NCBI GenBank assembly: GCA_943908425.1
Contig: CALTTC010000018.1
Coordinates: 1-44,109 of the forward strand
Length of the DNA: 44,109 nt
Reading direction: 5' to 3'
From: an uncultured Moraxella sp.
GTDB lineage: Bacteria > Pseudomonadota > Gammaproteobacteria > Pseudomonadales > Moraxellaceae
Positions 40,328 through 44,109 of this stretch are shown in pieces (position 1 is the stretch's first letter; the number at the start of each line of letters is the position of its first letter). The position numbers and the translations under genes were made by a program. A model generated the notes under the pieces. That model did not search any database and was not told the origin of the DNA. It was given only the letters and a program-made list of their open reading frames with translations.

Positions 40328-43300
40328 TTATTTTCGTAAATATACACCATCTTTTGAGAGTGTACCTATTCTGTTGCCATGCTTATCTAATAGTTTCCAG
40401 TAACTTCCACCATGAGCGGTTGGCTTGCCAGCTGCATTATCTTTAACCAACATATAACCCTTATCATTCCTATATGCTGGATTTCCGTTGTACTTAAAGT
40501 TATTACTAGAACCTCTTGTGAATTTAGATAAATCAACCTTATCCCCCTTCTGCATATTACTACTAGCTTCAACATAGTCATCCTCAGGCGGAGGCTCAGG
40601 AGGTGGCGTAGAAGCAACTTGGGAAGTCTGAGGGGGTGCATTGCTTGCTTTATTTTCTGATTTTTTATCATTAGAACTAAATACCCCAACTGTATAATCA
40701 ATAACAGCATGAGTAGCATCTCTTGCTGCTTGTTGTGCACTCTCTAATCCGTCTTTAACCGCTTCAGAGCATACTTCGGTTGCACTACAGGCAGCTACTC
40801 CAGCTCCAGCAACCAAAGCTGTTAACTCTGTTGCACCGATTGCTATGGGTGCTGCTGCAGGTGCTGCATTTAATTGCAATGGGTCTTGGTTTTGTTGAAA
40901 TTCAAGTAAATATTGGTCAAAATATTCTTGCTCTTCGGGGGTCAGCTGACTTCTAACCTCCTCAATCTTTTTAAGAACTTGAATACTCTTATAAATATCG
41001 CTTGCAACATCATAACCTAATTCAAAGTCACCAACAATATCATCTTTAATTTTTTCTAAGTTCTCATCAAGCTTCTCCTGCTCCTTCTTAATCTCCTCCC
41101 TGCCTTCTTTGGTGAATATTCTGGCATCAAGGGTGGTATCAAAGTTAAGCCCACCTGTTTTTTGGTCTTTGGTGACTTGTTGGGTGTTTAGGGCATCGGT
41201 ATTGATGTCTGTTTGGGTAAGATCGGTGCTGGATTGGGTTTGCCCATTGTGGGTGATGACACCTGTGATGGTGACACCTTGCCCTAGGGTGGCAAGAGTT
41301 AATGTTTCTTTATCCAAGCCGCTGCGGTTTATGCTGGCACCAATGCTAGATGGCTTAATAGTGCTATTGGCTGTTGCCATACCGACATTCACCCCAAAGC
41401 CCTTGTTTTGGCTAGATTCTGTTGCCAGTAGGTCGTTTATGGTTAAGGTGTTGGTGGTGAAGTTTAGCTCGCTGTTTGTTTGATTGCCTTGTTCATCTTC
41501 ACTGATGGATGCGATGACACCGCCTGTTAGGGTGGTGTGATTGGCAGTTAGGCTGTGGCTTGGTGTATCTTTGCCTGTATTGACATAGATGATGCCTGAT
41601 GGATTATTGTTGGTTGTGGCTTGGGTCTGACCTGTTTGCTGATTATAGCCTAGATTTACGCTATTTTTACCAACACCAATACTGCCGCCTTGACTGCTGC
41701 TTTGTTCGTGGCGGGTGTTTTGGCTGGTGACAACATTTAGGGTGTCTGTACTGTAATGCCCACCTTGTGCGATGATGGCAGCACCGTGTAAAGTGGTGGT
41801 GTTGGCATGACCGTTCAGCTCGCCTAAGTTAAGTTTGGTGTCATGAGCGGTCGTGCTTGTGCTTTGGCTTTGTCTTTGTTGTCTACCTGCACCTGCCGAT
41901 ACGCTGCCTGTCGTGCTGATGCTGGCATCAATGGTGCTCGTACTGCTTTGGCTTTGGCTTGTATCTTGGGTGGTGGCATGTGTTAGGGTTAACTTGTTTA
42001 AATGGTCAATGTCAAGCTTACCAATGTCGGCTTGCAACCCTTTGGCGGTAAAGTCATCACCAAACAGCGTTGTATTGGCAGCAGTGATGTTGGTCGCAAC
42101 AAAATCTTGGTTTGTTTGCGTTTGGCTGCTTTGGCTTTGGGTGTGTGTCGCACCCAGTTTGGCACTAAAGCCTAAGGTTGGTGTAGTTGATACCGCTGTC
42201 GCTGCTGTACTGCCCAAAGCGATTTGAGCATTGGCGACATTGGTAGTTGCCATGGCAAGGTTTAGCTCATAATCCTTAATGGCATTTGAGTCGAGTTTGC
42301 CAGCTTCTACCATCGTTTTGGCTTGTTCTAGCTCTTTACGAGCATGGTTGGCAGCTTGAATGGCTTCTTTGACATTTTCGGCAGCAACAGCGGTATCAAC
42401 GGCGGCATGGTGTACTGTTATGCCAATTCGTGTGGTATCGGTTTCATTGTTTTGAGTGTGCGCAACTTGGTTGATAGCACCATCAACCAGGGTGGATTTG
42501 GCACCAATGAGTAAAGTGCCTGATGTGCGATCCAAATCAAAGTTGGTAGCTTGCGTGGTTAGACTGCCGTCATTCATATTACCAAGCACAACCGCACTAT
42601 TGCCACGAACGGTTACACCATCATGAGTGGTGCTTTGGGTGCTTTGGGTATCTGTGCTATCGGTATAAGCCACCGCACCCAATTGCAAGTGGTCTCTACC
42701 AAGCTTCATGCCTTCGCCTGTGATAGTTTGGCGAGTTTGGGTTTGGGTGTTTGATTGGCTGTGTTTAGCAGTGGTAAATAAAACATCATCGCCCAAGACT
42801 CTGACAAAGCCGTCATCTCCTGCATCAAGAATGGTGCCAGTAGCGGTTACTTCACTTGCTCCCAAATAGATTTGATTGGCATTCAGCTTGGTTACAGCTT
42901 GCATGTGATCTGTAGTGCGGTTACTTTGTGATTTGGCAAGTGTGATGTCATTACCAATCCCCGATGCCCCTGCCACGACCCCAACACCTTTCATCAAATC
43001 TTTGGCAAGACCACGATAAGACTTAGAGCTCTCCTGCCAAGTTTCATTGGTTAAATCTACCGTGCCTAAATTTAGGTGCTGCATGTCGCCTGATAGAACA
43101 ATGGGCTTGCCATTGTCATCAAGCTTTAAAGTGCCATCATCATTGGTGGCAAGATGTGCATTACCCACCGTGATAGGGCCATGAGTAGCTTGAAGGCTGA
43201 CTCCATTTAAATTGGCAGAATTTCCTTGAATATCAACACTACCAGCACGAACACCTGTTTGAGCAAGGGTTTCTTGGTAAAAACCATCGACATTGCCTGT

Positions 43301-44109
43301 ATTTTTATAAAAGTTTTGGGTGGTTTTGGTGTTGTTTTGATAGACACTGTCAATGGCAGATTGTAAAGTCACGCTGCCTTGCTCTGCTTTTAGACTAACT
43401 TGCTTGTCGGCATTAATATTGGTGCCAATCAGGTCAATATCAGAATCGCTTGAAACGACATATACTTCATCGCCATCTATGCTGCTAAGCACAGCGGTGT
43501 TACTGCTAGATTCATGGGTGCTTGTGATGTCTTTGGAGCCATACCATTTGCTCTCTTGATGGGTGGATGAGCTTTGGGTACTACTTGTCGCATGCCCTTC
43601 GCTAAAATGCACACCACCTGTAGCGATAATTGCACTTACACCCCCTGATCGAATATTGGCGGCCTTGCCTGTAATGTCTGCCCCCTGACCCGTTGTTGCA
43701 ATCACAGTATCGCCATAACTGCTAATATTTGAACCTACATCTTGTGTTTGGTTGTATTTAAAGTAATTGTTGTCATCTGCCACGGCACTGATATGGTTGC
43801 TTACGGTAACAGTGCCAATGTCAATGCCGTTTTGGGCAGTCATTTGGGTGCTGCCACCAGCGTTGTCCGTATTAACGCTTTGATAAATGATCTGATTGCC
43901 ACGCAGACTTAAGGTGGTTAATGGTTTGCCGTTTTCATCTGTGCTGTCTTTTAAGCCTGTGCCAACACTGATGGTGGCGATTTGGCTAATATCGGTACGA
44001 CTACTGCTACTTCTACCTTGTGTGTTTGTTTGGGTGGTGGTTAGACTTTGGCTCATGATGCGGTTTTTGGCATCAAGACCCATGGCACTGTTGGCATACA
44101 TGGTGCCAT
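40328..44109 (-). CDS. Filamentous haemagglutinin/CdiA-type exoprotein, C-terminal part
   Basis: The last 1260 codons of a gene that continues past the right edge. Residues about 1-1000 are haemagglutinin-type repeats with GxxxxAxN/SxxxxG patterns and many Ser/Thr/Gln runs, forming the extended beta-helix of two-partner-secreted exoproteins. A pretoxin region follows (LTPEEQEYFDQYLLEFQQNQ, then a hydrophobic Ala-rich segment and a Pro-rich PPPEPPPEDD spacer). The last 75 residues are a compact basic toxin-like module (KVDLSKFTRGSSNNFKYNGN to GSYWKLLDKHGNRIGTL, ending VYLRK). An immunity gene follows. The secretion domain and the transporter gene are outside the window. Confidence 0.88.
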   Translation of the reverse strand, partial: GTMYANSAMGLDAKNRIMSQSLTTTQTNTQGRSSSSRTDISQIATISVGTGLKDSTDENGKPLTTLSLRGNQIIYQSVNTDNAGGSTQMTAQNGIDIGTVTVSNHISAVADDNNYFKYNQTQDVGSNISSYGDTVIATTGQGADITGKAANIRSGGVSAIIATGGVHFSEGHATSSTQSSSTHQESKWYGSKDITSTHESSSNTAVLSSIDGDEVYVVSSDSDIDLIGTNINADKQVSLKAEQGSVTLQSAIDSVYQNNTKTTQNFYKNTGNVDGFYQETLAQTGVRAGSVDIQGNSANLNGVSLQATHGPITVGNAHLATNDDGTLKLDDNGKPIVLSGDMQHLNLGTVDLTNETWQESSKSYRGLAKDLMKGVGVVAGASGIGNDITLAKSQSNRTTDHMQAVTKLNANQIYLGASEVTATGTILDAGDDGFVRVLGDDVLFTTAKHSQSNTQTQTRQTITGEGMKLGRDHLQLGAVAYTDSTDTQSTQSTTHDGVTVRGNSAVVLGNMNDGSLTTQATNFDLDRTSGTLLIGAKSTLVDGAINQVAHTQNNETDTTRIGITVHHAAVDTAVAAENVKEAIQAANHARKELEQAKTMVEAGKLDSNAIKDYELNLAMATTNVANAQIALGSTAATAVSTTPTLGFSAKLGATHTQSQSSQTQTNQDFVATNITAANTTLFGDDFTAKGLQADIGKLDIDHLNKLTLTHATTQDTSQSQSSTSTIDASISTTGSVSAGAGRQQRQSQSTSTTAHDTKLNLGELNGHANTTTLHGAAIIAQGGHYSTDTLNVVTSQNTRHEQSSSQGGSIGVGKNSVNLGYNQQTGQTQATTNNNPSGIIYVNTGKDTPSHSLTANHTTLTGGVIASISEDEQGNQTNSELNFTTNTLTINDLLATESSQNKGFGVNVGMATANSTIKPSSIGASINRSGLDKETLTLATLGQGVTITGVITHNGQTQSSTDLTQTDINTDALNTQQVTKDQKTGGLNFDTTLDARIFTKEGREEIKKEQEKLDENLEKIKDDIVGDFELGYDVASDIYKSIQVLKKIEEVRSQLTPEEQEYFDQYLLEFQQNQDPLQLNAAPAAAPIAIGATELTALVAGAGVAACSATEVCSEAVKDGLESAQQAARDATHAVIDYTVGVFSSNDKKSENKASNAPPQTSQVASTPPPEPPPEDDYVEASSNMQKGDKVDLSKFTRGSSNNFKYNGNPAYRNDKGYMLVKDNAAGKPTAHGGSYWKLLDKHGNRIGTLSKDGVYLRK

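Noticed and set aside
41109..43559. Plus-strand frames opposite the haemagglutinin gene
   Set aside because: They are shadows of the Thr/Ser/Gln-rich repeat codons on the minus strand, with Val/Leu/Trp runs and no translation signals.

Overview
The window looks like chromosome of a gammaproteobacterium of the family Moraxellaceae (Moraxella, Faucicola or Psychrobacter relatives). This rests on the gene set and protein flavour: a str operon (rpsL-rpsG-fusA-tuf), FabB, ETF-ubiquinone oxidoreductase, RNase R, MurA next to a BolA-family gene, RlmH, PutP and ComM, followed by a Moraxella-style filamentous haemagglutinin/CDI locus. No rRNA, tRNA or CRISPR array was seen.

Positions 1-24470 are core chromosome. 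The minus strand carries the str operon with a good promoter (TTGAAT-17-TATAAT). Next is a 705-residue protein that joins LEA-like 62-residue repeats to an EcsC-like domain, and it shares a divergent promoter region with fabB. Then come etfD, murI, a DUF4062-like gene with a small acidic partner, a MltB-type lytic transglycosylase, rnr, two paralogous small outer-membrane barrels, gph, ibaG-murA, a BON lipoprotein, yraN, an RDD membrane protein, rlmH and putP. Several gene ends carry clear hairpin terminators.

At 24470 the competence gene comM is cut in its AAA domain at an AL-A-GGG motif. The inserted DNA begins with TGTCATTTTCAGAA and three near-identical 20-bp repeats, which is the signature of a Tn7/Tn5053-like transposon end. 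Just inside lies a 596-residue protein that I read as a TnsE-like target-selection protein. It is followed by two unknown small genes, an AlwI-family restriction endonuclease and a fused two-domain adenine methyltransferase. A umuC remnant (minus strand) is then cut by a second, different TGTCA-repeat end, and just inside that end is a second 596-residue TnsE-like paralogue. No tnsABC/tniABC genes and no 3' part of comM are present, so the other ends of these elements lie outside the window or are lost. The repeated arrangement of an end followed by a tnsE-like gene is the most unusual feature here.

An IS30-family fragment and a complete IS3-family element (34961-36200) follow. From 36206 to the window end, the minus strand carries the 3' part of a large haemagglutinin-repeat exoprotein (CdiA/FhaB type) with its own C-terminal toxin and immunity gene. 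Downstream are displaced toxin/immunity cassettes: a Hint-HNH toxin with a SUKH (SMI1/KNR4)-like immunity gene, a toxin pseudogene with an in-frame TAG and its immunity gene, and an immunity-gene fragment at the IS3 edge. A 59-bp perfect repeat in the Hint region marks the likely recombination point for cassette exchange.
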